Of a stretch of 64,000 nucleotides of DNA, positions 1-8,373 are shown piece after piece. The DNA is from Streptomyces venezuelae (GTDB taxonomy: Bacteria > Actinomycetota > Actinomycetes > Streptomycetales > Streptomycetaceae). A program made the translations under genes and the position numbers. Numbering within the stretch: the first letter of the stretch is position 1; the number at the start of each line of letters is the position of its first letter. The notes beneath the pieces were generated by a model. That model worked only from the letters and a program-made list of their open reading frames with translations, was not told the origin of the DNA and did not search any database. The stretch covers positions 8,178,501-8,242,500 of the forward strand of contig NZ_CP029194.1 in assembly GCF_008642375.1 (NCBI RefSeq). Direction: 5' to 3'.

Positions 1-70
1 CTGCCGCGGCGGTCACCGATCCGCTGGTGACCACGGCCCGCAGGATCTGCATCCGCCTCACATCAAGCAT
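1..70 (-). CDS. LysR-family transcriptional regulator, N-terminal fragment
   Basis: Read leftwards from an ATG at 70-68, the frame stays open to the window edge and begins MLDVRRMQILRAVVTSGSV, followed by TAAA. This matches the start of the winged-helix DNA-binding domain of LysR-type regulators (first helix, then the G-S/T-V-T-A-A-A helix start). Only about 23 residues are inside the window, so the effector domain cannot be judged. The gene diverges from the EamA exporter to its right, a common arrangement in which the regulator controls the exporter. The family call rests on this short stretch. Confidence 0.6.
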   Translation of the reverse strand, partial: MLDVRRMQILRAVVTSGSVTAAA

Positions 71-93
71 GTAGCTCAGCTTAAGAGTGATGA

Positions 94-109
94 ACCATCT
101 TGTGATGGT
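94..109. promoter_or_regulatory. inverted repeat in the LysR/EamA divergent region
   Basis: ACCATC and GATGGT form a perfect 6-bp inverted repeat around TTGT, between the divergent LysR start (70) and the EamA start (180). It is a plausible operator, but that is inferred from position and symmetry only. Confidence 0.3.
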
Positions 110-179
110 GCTGAAGGGTGAGGGGGCGGCATCGTGGTTCTCCTCAGCCGGACGGGGTCCTGGGAAGGGGAGACCGAGA

Positions 180-1118
180 GTGAAGAGTGCCGAGGGCGGA
201 GTGCGGGCCGGGGCCCGGATGGGCGTACTCGCTCTGTTGTGGGGCTCGACCTTCCTCTGGATCGAGCTGGCCCTGCGCGCCCTGTCCCCGCTCCAGGTCA
301 CCGTGGCCCGCTGCCTCCTCGGCGCGGGCACGCTGCTCGTCCTGTGCCTGGTGACCCGGCTGCGCCTCCCGCGCGGCCGGGCCGTCTGGGGCCATGTCTT
401 CGTGGCGGCCTTCTGGTGCAACGCCCTGCCCTTCGCCCTGTTCAGCCTCGGCCAGAAGACCGTCGGCTCCGGACTGGCCGGAGTGCTGAACGCGACGACC
501 CCGCTCTGGTCCCTGCTGCTCGGCCTCGCCCTCGGTACGGAGCGGGGGCTCCGCCCCGTCCGCACGGGCGGCCTGCTGCTCGGCTTCACCGGCGTGGTGG
601 TCATCTTCGCGCCGTGGCAGGGCACGGGTCGGGTCGGCTGGGGCGCCCTGGCCATCGTCGCGGCGGCGGCGAGCTATGCGGTGGGCTTCGCGTACATGGG
701 CCGGCACCTCGTGGGGCGGGGCCACGCGACGCTCTCCCTCTCCTCGGCCCAACTCCTCGCCGCGACCGTCCTGACCGGCCTGAGCCTGCCGCTCGACGGC
801 CGGCCCCCGGCCCACATCGCCGCGGAGAGCCTGATCGCGGTCGTGATCCTGGGGATCTTCGCCACGGGGATCACGTTCCACCTCACGTACCGGATCATCG
901 CCGCCGAAGGCGCCACCAACGCCGCGACCGTCGGATATCTGCTGCCCGTGGTGTCGCTGGTCCTGGGATTCGTGGTGCTGGACGAGCCCTTCAGCCCGCG
1001 CGCGGCGGCGGGCATGGTGATCGTGCTGGTGGGCGTGGGCATGACGCGCCGCAGGAATCCGGCGCCCGGGAGGACCCGGCCACCGGCGCCGCGGTCACGG
1101 TCGTCCGTACGCGGCTGA
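180..1118 (+). CDS. EamA/DMT-superfamily transporter
   Basis: This is a 312-residue integral membrane protein of the drug/metabolite transporter superfamily with two EamA repeats and about ten hydrophobic helices. The first helix carries GVLALLWGSTFLWIELAL, and the second repeat ends in the typical P-V-V-S-L-V-L-G-F-V-V-L-D-E-P segment. I chose the GTG at 180 because GGAAGGGGA lies just upstream; an in-frame ATG at 87 would add a charged stretch unlike the family. The substrate is unknown; relatives export amino acids or metabolites. It diverges from a LysR regulator, which probably controls it. Confidence 0.85.
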   Translation: MKSAEGGVRAGARMGVLALLWGSTFLWIELALRALSPLQVTVARCLLGAGTLLVLCLVTRLRLPRGRAVWGHVFVAAFWCNALPFALFSLGQKTVGSGLAGVLNATTPLWSLLLGLALGTERGLRPVRTGGLLLGFTGVVVIFAPWQGTGRVGWGALAIVAAAASYAVGFAYMGRHLVGRGHATLSLSSAQLLAATVLTGLSLPLDGRPPAHIAAESLIAVVILGIFATGITFHLTYRIIAAEGATNAATVGYLLPVVSLVLGFVVLDEPFSPRAAAGMVIVLVGVGMTRRRNPAPGRTRPPAPRSRSSVRG

Positions 1119-1136
1119 CCGCTGCCGAGAGCAAGG

Positions 1137-1586
1137 TCATGCAGCGCCGAGGGCCTCGGCGAGACGTACGACCGGACGGCCCGACACCCCGGTCAGCACG
1201 CACTGCTGATGGTCGGTCAGAGCAGCCGCCGCGACCACCACCAGGACCATGTCCGCCTCGGCCTCCTCGCAGACCTCGGCGAGCTCACGGACCTTGCCGC
1301 TGCTCAGCAGCGTGCGCGAGGAGTACGGAAGAGCCATCTTCCCGACGCCGCCGGCCGAGACGCCACGCCGCTGCACGACCCGCCCCACGACCCGGGCGCC
1401 GCGCGCTGTCAGCTGCGCGTCCGCCTCGTCCATGACCGCGGCGTGCTGCTTCTCCTTCGCGGAGAAGTAGCCGACGAGGACGACGCGGGCCCCCGCAACC
1501 GCCACAGGGGGATCCGGCCGGCCGGCGGGAACCCGTCTCGCGCGACGAGCCGGACGGCGCCGACCGCGGCCTCGGAGCTGATGCAC
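1137..1586 (-). CDS. orphan HflX N-terminal-domain-like protein
   Basis: The protein is about 149 residues. After a basic leader it reads VVLVGYFSAKEKQ, then ARVVGRVVQRRGVSAGGV, a LLSSGKVRELAEVCEE segment and LTDHQQCVLTGVSGRPVV. The order (VLVG strand, A/EVVGRVVQRR, GSGKVEEL-like segment, L-T-D-H-Q) is that of the N-terminal domain of the ribosome-associated GTPase HflX. The linker and G domain (GxxGxGKS) are absent, so this is a stand-alone domain and not a GTPase. The GTG start at 1586 is uncertain. It is convergent with the EamA gene. Function is unknown. Confidence 0.55.
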   Translation of the reverse strand: MHQLRGRGRRRPARRARRVPAGRPDPPVAVAGARVVLVGYFSAKEKQHAAVMDEADAQLTARGARVVGRVVQRRGVSAGGVGKMALPYSSRTLLSSGKVRELAEVCEEAEADMVLVVVAAAALTDHQQCVLTGVSGRPVVRLAEALGAA

Positions 1587-1655
1587 GCCCGCAGGCTACG
1601 CGCGCCGCCGCCCGCCGTGCCACGCGGTAACGCGCCGGCCGGGGTCCACGCCGCC

Positions 1656-3767
1656 TCAGCCGTCGCAGGACTCCAGGAGCGCCCGCCCGTGCCTGAGCAG
1701 CAGTTCGTCATCGGCGCAGCGGTAGCGGATCCTGCCCGTGCCGCCCGTGTTGTTGTGGCGGCGGACGGCGGCGAGCTCCTCGCGGACGACCGGGACGGCG
1801 GACCGGGCCGCGGAACCCATCCGTGCCCACACGCCCGCCACGTCCGGCCGGTTGTCGACGTGCGCGGACCAGGCGTGCAGCAGCACGGGCAGGGACTCGT
1901 CCTCGTCGCGGCCCGCCTCCCACAGGGCGGTCGCGAGGGCGCCCGCGACCCAGCCGCCGTTCTCCTCGGGGGACGCGACGAGCCGGCGCAGCTCGGGCAG
2001 CAGACCCGCGGCCTCGGTCCCCACGCGGGCGATCAGCCGCAGCGCGTCGACGCGCCCCGACCAGTGGTCCGCGGTGAGCCCCAGGGACAGGACGGGCAGA
2101 ACGTCCTCTGTCCCGCCCCCGGCGGACCAGAGCGCAGCCGCCGCGTGGACACGGAGATGCGTGTCGCCGTCCCGGGCCAGCCGCCGCAGCTCCGGGAGGG
2201 CCTCGCGGGCCGGCTCGCCGAGCTCGGCGAGTGCCTGCACGGCGTCCCGGAGCACGGGACGGGCCGTGTCGACGGGTGCCCGCAGGATCCTCAGCGCCGG
2301 TCCGACCGCCTCGGCGACACCGGTGGCGACGGCGGCCTTCAGGAGGTGGTCCGTACGACGGGGCTGCTTCCCGGGGGCGATCCGGGCCAGCCTCCCGAGC
2401 AGCACGGGAGCGAGCTCGGCGGCCGCCGCCGGGGCCATCCTGCCGATCCAGTCACCGAGGTCCTCGGGCACCTCGCCGAACCGCAGCACGTCGACGAGCG
2501 CGGGAACGGCCCGCGCGTCGCCCTGTGCGGCGAGCGCGCTCACCGCCGCCCCGTAGGACGTCTCGCGCCACCGGGCCTGCGGGAGGAACTCCGGTCCCGC
2601 CGCCACCCGAGCGGCCAGCGCGTCCGCCGCGGGGCCCCCGATCGCGTACAGCCGTTCCAGCTCTGCGGCAGCCCACCGGACGATCCGGTGGTCCGCCTCC
2701 CGGAGCTGCTCGCCCAGGAGTCGTACGGACTCCTCGTGGGGCCCGCGCCAGCCCGTGAGGAGCAGGCCGCCCATGTCGATCGCCTCGCGCCGCTGTCCCC
2801 AGTCGGGACTGCGCAACTGGTCCTCAAGGAGCGAGAAACGCTCGGCGACCCGATCCCCCAGGGCATGGTGCAGCTCTCCGAGCAGCTCCGTGGCCCAAGG
2901 AGCCTTCACCGAGCCGCGCTGGGACGCCTTGAGGCGGCGGAGGTACGAGATGAGGGTCGGACTCCCGACCTCGGCGCCGGCCCCGGCCCCGACGCCCTCT
3001 TCCTCGGCCTCTTCCTCCAGCGCCTCCCGCATGGCATCGAGGGCGATCCCTGCGGCCCGCTCCGGAAGTGGCCCGGACGGCGAGCAGCGCGCCAGCTGTA
3101 CGAGAGCCGACAGCCGCAGCCCCGGGCCACCCGGCCCGTCCCCACGCGTGAGCAGGTCGGCCAGGACGGCACTCGACGCCTCGGTGGACTTCCCTTCCCG
3201 GACGCCCAGTTCTCCCACGGCCGCAGCCAGCGCCCGCAGGACGCCCCCGTCCCGCTCCACCGCGAGCCGCCGCCGCAGGACCGCCAGCACTTCCTCCGGA
3301 TCGCCGTGCAACTGTACGAGCGCCCCGGGCACCGCCCGCCGCAGCCGGGGGTCGGGATCCGCGAGGACGTCGAGGAGTACCCCGCTGCGGGCCCGGGTGT
3401 CCGACTCGGCGCGCGCGAGGGTCTCCACCCAGGCGGCGTACTCGTCCTCGTCGTCGGACCAGAAGTCCATCTGCTCGGGGTCGCGGCCGTCGCCGTCGAT
3501 GCTGCGGAGCAACTCGACGATCTCGCCCCGCCCCGGCAGCCCGGCCGTCGCGACGAGCTCGAAGAGGAAGGGGACGCACGCAACTGTGCTGTCGTACACG
3601 TCCTCTTGGTGATGCACCGCGCCGTACATCCCGTCGAGCGCGATCTCCCGCTCGGCCGCGTCGGCCGAGGCGAGCCCGCGCAGGAGCTCCGGCACGTCGG
3701 AGGCGTCGCCGTACGCATGATCCATGGACGCCCAGTCGACGTCGTCGATCCCCGTGAACATGATCAC
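1656..3767 (-). CDS. HEAT-repeat protein
   Basis: The 703-residue, Ala/Leu/Arg-rich protein is built from repeated helix pairs with HEAT/PBS-lyase-like signatures such as DPDPRLRRAVPGALVQL, DGDTHLRVHAAAALW and WSGRVDALRLIARVGTEAAG. Acidic and Asp-Gly loops separate the helices. There is no signal peptide or membrane segment, so a cytoplasmic scaffold or protein-binding role is likely. Such proteins are common and mostly uncharacterised in Streptomyces. Translation may start at the GTG at 3767 or the ATG two codons later; no clear ribosome binding site decides between them. No neighbour suggests a pathway. Confidence 0.7.
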   Translation of the reverse strand: MIMFTGIDDVDWASMDHAYGDASDVPELLRGLASADAAEREIALDGMYGAVHHQEDVYDSTVACVPFLFELVATAGLPGRGEIVELLRSIDGDGRDPEQMDFWSDDEDEYAAWVETLARAESDTRARSGVLLDVLADPDPRLRRAVPGALVQLHGDPEEVLAVLRRRLAVERDGGVLRALAAAVGELGVREGKSTEASSAVLADLLTRGDGPGGPGLRLSALVQLARCSPSGPLPERAAGIALDAMREALEEEAEEEGVGAGAGAEVGSPTLISYLRRLKASQRGSVKAPWATELLGELHHALGDRVAERFSLLEDQLRSPDWGQRREAIDMGGLLLTGWRGPHEESVRLLGEQLREADHRIVRWAAAELERLYAIGGPAADALAARVAAGPEFLPQARWRETSYGAAVSALAAQGDARAVPALVDVLRFGEVPEDLGDWIGRMAPAAAAELAPVLLGRLARIAPGKQPRRTDHLLKAAVATGVAEAVGPALRILRAPVDTARPVLRDAVQALAELGEPAREALPELRRLARDGDTHLRVHAAAALWSAGGGTEDVLPVLSLGLTADHWSGRVDALRLIARVGTEAAGLLPELRRLVASPEENGGWVAGALATALWEAGRDEDESLPVLLHAWSAHVDNRPDVAGVWARMGSAARSAVPVVREELAAVRRHNNTGGTGRIRYRCADDELLLRHGRALLESCDG

Positions 3768-3791
3768 CAGTGTGCCGGAGTGCCGTAGTCG

Positions 3792-4120
3792 TCACGGACC
3801 GCGGCGGGTCTCGATGACGAGGACACCGAGGAGCAGGAGCGCGCCGGGGAGCGCAAGGGCGTGAGTCAGGGGGCCGGCAGCGGTCCGAAGGTCTGCGTGG
3901 CGAGCTTCTCCGCGTCCTGCGGGCCGACGATCCGGCCGGATCGCGGGACGCGCCTTCGCCCAGGTGCGGGCGGTGGCGTCTCGGTGACCGGGTCGAGGGA
4001 CGTGATCACCGCGTCCTGACCGACGACGTCGAATCCCTCGCTCTCGCAGCAGTCACCCACGGCGGCGGGCTGCGCGGAGGGGTCGACGCCGTCGAGGAGG
4101 ACGGTCGGCGAGCCGGTCAT
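3792..4120 (-). pseudogene. possible decayed protein with C-terminal membrane anchor
   Basis: An 84-codon frame (4120-3866) starts MTGSPTVLLDGVDPSAQP, which recalls the TGSPT-LL-DGVDPF segment of alkylmercury-lyase/thioredoxin-like proteins, then becomes Pro/Arg-rich and stops. In the next frame the same strand continues with LTHALALPGALLLLGVLV and a short basic tail, stopping at 3792. This looks like a membrane anchor cut off by a frameshift. A decayed or composite remnant is the simplest reading, but neither part is long enough to be sure. I see no intact gene between 3768 and 4266. Confidence 0.25.
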
Positions 4121-4229
4121 GCTCCAGCGTGCGGCCTGGGCCTCCGACTCCCAGAACTCCGCAGAAACCGGCGCCGCGCTGCGCGAGCCGGCCCAACGAG
4201 CGTCCCCGCACGCCGGCCCGGAAGCTCAT

Positions 4230-4260
4230 TCGACCACATGTTCGATATTGGGTTTATGCT
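4230..4260 (+). promoter_or_regulatory. LexA (SOS) box and -10 of the alkB-like gene
   Basis: TCGACC-ACAT-GTTCGA at 4230-4245 matches the actinobacterial LexA box TCGAAC-N4-GTTCGA with one mismatch. A -10-like TATGCT lies at 4255-4260, seven bases before the ATG at 4267, so the transcript is probably leaderless. The box overlaps the -35 region, where LexA would block RNA polymerase. Confidence 0.7.
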
Positions 4261-4266
4261 GGACCC

Positions 4267-4959
<693 letters not shown>

Positions 4960-5086
4960 CCGCCGTGGCTCTGCTGTCCCTCTGATCCGCTTCGACTGTG
5001 CATGATTCCTGACCCATTGGAATGGGCATGCCAACCGCGCCAACGTGCGCCGGCGTGCGCCGCCCAGTCCAGGTCAGGGAGTCGGA

Positions 5087-5854
5087 GTGAGGATCAAGCG
5101 CCACCTCGTCAAGGGAGCACTCACCCTAGGTAGTTCGCTCGCGCTGCTGGTAGCCCTGCCGGGCAGCGCGTTCGCCGCTCCGCCCCCGGCTCTGCCCGCG
5201 AACGCGGACGGCCTGGAGCAGACGTTCCAGCCGGCATACGACTACGACACGGACGGCTGCTACCCCACGCCCGCCATCGGGGCGGACGGCACGATCAACG
5301 GTGGACTCAATCCCTCCGGCGCCCTCAACGGCCAGTGCCGCGACTCCTGGGACCTCACCAACACCAACGGGTACGCGCGGTACAAGTGCAACAACGGCTG
5401 GTGCGCGATCATCTACGGCCTGTACTTCGAGAAGGACCAGGCCGTGGCCGGAAGCGGACTCGGGGGACACCGCCACGACTGGGAGCACGTCGTGGTGTGG
5501 GTGCAGAACAACCAGGCGCAGTACGTCTCCACATCCGCCCACGGAGGCTTCTCGGTGTACGGCCGTGACCGGATCCGCTGGGACGGCACCCACCCCAAGA
5601 TCGTCTACCACAAGGACGGCATCAGCACCCACTGCTTCCGCCCGGCCAACTCGAACGACGAGCCGCCGGAGAACCACCAGCACACCTGGCAGTTCCCGAG
5701 CCTGGTCGGCTGGAACGGGTACCCCGCCGGCCTGCGCGACAAGCTCACCCAGGCGAACTTCGGCAGCGCGGTCTTCGGGCTCAAGGACGGCAACTTCGCC
5801 GCCCACCTGGCGAAGGCGAAACCGTCGGGCATCCCCTTCGACCCCTACGCCTGA
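5087..5854 (+). CDS. secreted NPP1-family (necrosis-inducing-like) protein
   Basis: The 255-residue protein has a classical signal peptide (RIKRHLVKG, a hydrophobic core LGSSLALLVALPGS, AFA cleavage) and the NPP1/NLP domain. The hallmark heptapeptide region is GGHRHDWEHVVVWV, where the His-Asp-Glu residues bind the cation in plant-necrosis toxins. Several cysteines suggest disulfides. I chose the GTG at 5087 because AGGGAGTCGGA precedes it and the upstream extension is charged and non-signal-like. Relatives in microbes range from phytotoxins to non-toxic saprophyte proteins. No operon partner is seen. Confidence 0.85.
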   Translation: MRIKRHLVKGALTLGSSLALLVALPGSAFAAPPPALPANADGLEQTFQPAYDYDTDGCYPTPAIGADGTINGGLNPSGALNGQCRDSWDLTNTNGYARYKCNNGWCAIIYGLYFEKDQAVAGSGLGGHRHDWEHVVVWVQNNQAQYVSTSAHGGFSVYGRDRIRWDGTHPKIVYHKDGISTHCFRPANSNDEPPENHQHTWQFPSLVGWNGYPAGLRDKLTQANFGSAVFGLKDGNFAAHLAKAKPSGIPFDPYA

Positions 5855-6319
5855 GAAGAGGGGCTCCGGTCGCCGCCGAGCAAGGCGTCCATGTGCATGT
5901 CCCGGCGCTCGGAGCCCACTTCCTGCCACCCCCGCAGCAACCCCTCCCGCCTCGTCGTCGGATTGCTGGCCTGGTTGTTTCCCGTGGTCGACGGCGCGAG
6001 GCCGGACGGGCGGCGGCCCAGCGACTCGGCTGCGGCCGGGGCAGGTGGCGGCGTGGGCGGGGGTACCACCCGGCCCGCTGAACCGAAGGCGCCGACGACG
6101 ACACCGGAAGCGGATGCCTCCTCGTCGGAGACCCCCGTCTCCCCGGCCCTCAGCGGCCGTACCCCCCGAAGGCTGGGGGAAAGCGGCGTGGTTCCACCAG
6201 CAACGAAGAGGAACCGATCCTCGACGGGTCGGAGTGGGCAAGGAGGCCCGTCTGCGGCGTGCCTGAAGCGTCGCGCCACCGGTGATCGCGTTGTCAGTGC
6301 CGGTGGTTAACGTGATCAC
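5855..6319. other. 465-bp region without a recognisable gene
   Basis: Open frames exist on both strands but are Pro/Ser/Arg- or Gly-rich and match no family I know. A G/C hairpin (CCCCC, 8-nt loop, GGGGG) sits at 6162-6179. This may be the terminator region of the NPP1 gene plus filler. Confidence 0.4.
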
Positions 6320-6931
6320 ATGAGTTCATCCCTGAGTGTGTACCTGATCGATCCCGTGGCCGCGCGCGCCTTCGTCGGGTCGTGTGACGACCAGTTGCTC
6401 CAGGTCGTTCGCGAGAGCTTCGGTGACGACCTGGCGTCCGACGACAGTTGGTTCTCCTCCGAGATCGCGGACGGCGCCCCCACCGCGTACGAGGCGCTGC
6501 GGACGGTGGTGTACGGCGGGCCGTTCCCCGAGAACAGCCAGTACGCCTTCCAGTACGGCTACGCCTACAAGCGCCTCTGCTCGCTGACCGGGTCCTTCCT
6601 CGACAACTCCTGCTTCAGTCCGTTCCGGGGCGACTGGCTCGACATGGTCGACGAGGGGCTGCGCGCGCTGCGGATCACCGCCGTCTCGGTGGCGGAGTTC
6701 GGCTACTCCGGCGGCTTCCCCAAGGGCGTCCCGTCCTATGACCTGCCGCGCTGCGGCGAGTGGACGCACGAGCAGTGCCTGGAGGCCCTGGCCCAGTTCG
6801 AGGAGACCAAGAAGGCGGGCCATGCGCCGCCTCTGGAGCCCGAGGTCGTCGACGCCGTCATGGACGTGATGGGCTGGCTCGGCCACGTGGCGTCGCGCCC
6901 CGGATTCGGTGTCGTGGGCTTCGTTTCCTAG
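6320..6931 (+). CDS. DUF7691-like conserved protein
   Basis: The 203-residue soluble protein begins MSSSLSVYLIDPVAARAFVG and contains AFQYGYAYKRLCSLTG and CGEWTHEQCLEALAQFEE. It resembles a Streptomyces-wide family of unknown function (DUF7691, from memory). There is no signal peptide or membrane helix. Length fits the family. The ATG follows a short intergenic gap; the gene stands alone between the NPP1 gene and the convergent thpR. No activity can be inferred. Confidence 0.6.
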   Translation: MSSSLSVYLIDPVAARAFVGSCDDQLLQVVRESFGDDLASDDSWFSSEIADGAPTAYEALRTVVYGGPFPENSQYAFQYGYAYKRLCSLTGSFLDNSCFSPFRGDWLDMVDEGLRALRITAVSVAEFGYSGGFPKGVPSYDLPRCGEWTHEQCLEALAQFEETKKAGHAPPLEPEVVDAVMDVMGWLGHVASRPGFGVVGFVS

Positions 6932-6968
6932 GACGTGCGAGTTCCCGCGAAGCGACCCCGCCCCGGTT

Positions 6969-7571
6969 TCAGGGCCCGGCGAACGGCCAGGCCTCGATGT
7001 CGCGGTAGCGGATCGGCGCCGGGCCGCGGCCGAAGTTGCTTCCGACCAGGTGGAGGCGTTCCGTCCGCCATCTGCGGCCGGTGAAGCCGGCCAGCTGGGC
7101 GGCGACCTCCGTCACGCTCGCCGGGTCGTCGCGCCGCGCGCGGGCCAGTGTCAGATGGGGGCGCAGAGGGCGCTCCTGGAAGGTGATGCCGCACTCCCGC
7201 ACCACGGTACGCACCTCGGCGGCGAGCTGCTGAAGGCCGTCGACGTCCCCGTCGATCCCGCTCCACAGCACGCGCTCGTCGAAGTGCCCCCCGCCCAGCA
7301 GCCCCAGTTCCAGGGGGCGACGGTTCGCCGCCAGGCGCGCGAGCGGCGGCCGAAGGAGCGGCACGGCCGCGACGGGGAGCTCGCCGAGGAACGCCAGCGT
7401 GATGTGCCAGTCCTCGATCCGGTTCCACCGCATGCGCGGGTACGCCTCGTAGGCCGGGCCCAGCGCGTGGGCCAGCTCGTCCTTCGCCTCGTCGGGCGGC
7501 GCGAGCGCGATGAACACGCGTACCGTCTCGGCGGGCTCGGAGTGGGTGGCCCCACCCGCTGGCTCAGTCAT
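6969..7571 (-). CDS. thpR: RNA 2',3'-cyclic phosphodiesterase
   Basis: This 200-residue protein belongs to the 2H phosphoesterase family (LigT/ThpR), which opens 2',3'-cyclic phosphates at RNA ends. The two catalytic H-x-T/S-x motifs are visible as DWHITLAFLGEL in the N-terminal half and RPHLTLARAR in the C-terminal half, with the usual beta-strand spacing. N-terminal VRVFIALAPP is typical of the family. It is cytoplasmic and monocistronic, convergent with the gene at 6320. A short variable N-terminus precedes the domain, so the exact start may be a few residues later. Confidence 0.9.
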   Translation of the reverse strand: MTEPAGGATHSEPAETVRVFIALAPPDEAKDELAHALGPAYEAYPRMRWNRIEDWHITLAFLGELPVAAVPLLRPPLARLAANRRPLELGLLGGGHFDERVLWSGIDGDVDGLQQLAAEVRTVVRECGITFQERPLRPHLTLARARRDDPASVTEVAAQLAGFTGRRWRTERLHLVGSNFGRGPAPIRYRDIEAWPFAGP

Positions 7572-7779
7572 CTTCCGGTTTCCGTTTCCCGCTCGTGCTG
7601 TGTCGACGGGAGCCGCGTCCCTGCCGTCCCGCCGGCCCGCAGTCCCCTCGTCGCACGAGGCTATGTGGTCTGCGGGGCGCGAGTGAAGGCGGGGCCGCGC
7701 GGGGGCGGGTGGGGGCCCCGGGCGTTCCGATGTCGACCGTCGGTCCGTGATGCCGCCACCATCGGATTTCCGTCCTAAC

Positions 7780-7796
7780 GTTCAACAATATTGCGC
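7780..7796. promoter_or_regulatory. operator-like palindromic motif
   Basis: GTTCAACAATATTGCGC contains the palindrome CAATATTG in an AT-rich island about 200 bp upstream of thpR and next to a degenerate coding region. It resembles GntR/LacI-type operators in style only; no target gene is clear. Confidence 0.2.
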
Positions 7797-8227
7797 GAGT
7801 TGAGTTCCCGGGGGACGGTGACGTACGGACGGCGTCGCGTCGCGTTACGGGTGGCGGTCGCCGGATGCTCGGGCCGCGGGGCGGAAGCCCCGGTCCGGCC
7901 GGGGCGACGACGGGTCCGAGTGCGACGAGAAGCGGGGCCGGCGAGCCGGCGGTACCTGATCCCAAGCCCCCCTCGACCGCGACGGCCGCGCGGGACGACC
8001 AGTACACCTCTCCCGAGGGGGCGCTGCCCTCCTGCCAGGGCCGCCACTTCCTCTACCGGATCCAGCGCGGCGCGGTCCGCTGCGAGGGCCGGCTCGGCGA
8101 CATCGTGTGGGCGATCCGCGATCCGCGATCCGCGATCCGCGATCCGCGATCCGCGAGGCAGACGGGGCCGGTATGCAGGGGATTGGCCGGACTTGGAGGA
8201 GGGGTTCGGGAGAGTCGGGGGAACTGA
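7791..8227 (+). pseudogene. possible frameshifted lipoprotein remnant
   Basis: One frame starts with a basic stretch followed by VALRVAVAGCSG, which looks like a lipobox. The sensible coding pattern then moves to another frame (GEPAVPDPKPP, DDQYTSPEGALPSCQGRH) and ends in a heptanucleotide repeat. This suggests a decayed lipoprotein gene. The evidence is composition and frame-switching only, and there is no recognised homologue. The rest of 7572-8241 shows no gene. Confidence 0.25.
8113..8154 (+). repeat. six GATCCGC heptanucleotide repeats
   Basis: Six perfect tandem copies of the 7-bp unit GATCCGC lie about 90 bp upstream of the collagenase promoter. A 7-bp unit is not a multiple of three, so copy-number change would shift any reading frame through it. 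Confidence 0.95.
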
Positions 8228-8241
8228 TGTTGCCGGAAGGG

Positions 8242-8274
8242 TTGTCAGTGCAATTTCACATTACTATGTTACAG
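8242..8274 (+). promoter_or_regulatory. collagenase promoter/operator (33-bp shared block)
   Basis: TTGTCA (8242-8247), a 17-bp spacer and TATGTT (8265-8270) form a good housekeeping-sigma promoter. The spacer contains TGCAATTTCACATTA, the operator-like core seen elsewhere in this region. The whole 33 bp is identical, in reverse orientation, to 18694-18726 upstream of the peptide-binding protein gene. Confidence 0.85.
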
Positions 8275-8373
8275 CGCACACGGGCTGATGAACCGCCGTC
8301 ATACACCGTGCGAACCAGAGCTGTTCTTGCTTGTCGATCCCCGCACTTACCCCCCTCACCAGCAGGAGTTCTG

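Noticed and set aside
1209..3788. A long plus-strand frame opposite the HEAT-repeat gene
   Set aside because: Composition is Arg/Pro/Gln-rich shadow sequence without domains.
5891..6310. A 139-codon frame after the NPP1 gene
   Set aside because: It lacks a ribosome binding site and any family resemblance and is low in complexity. I list the region as gene-free.
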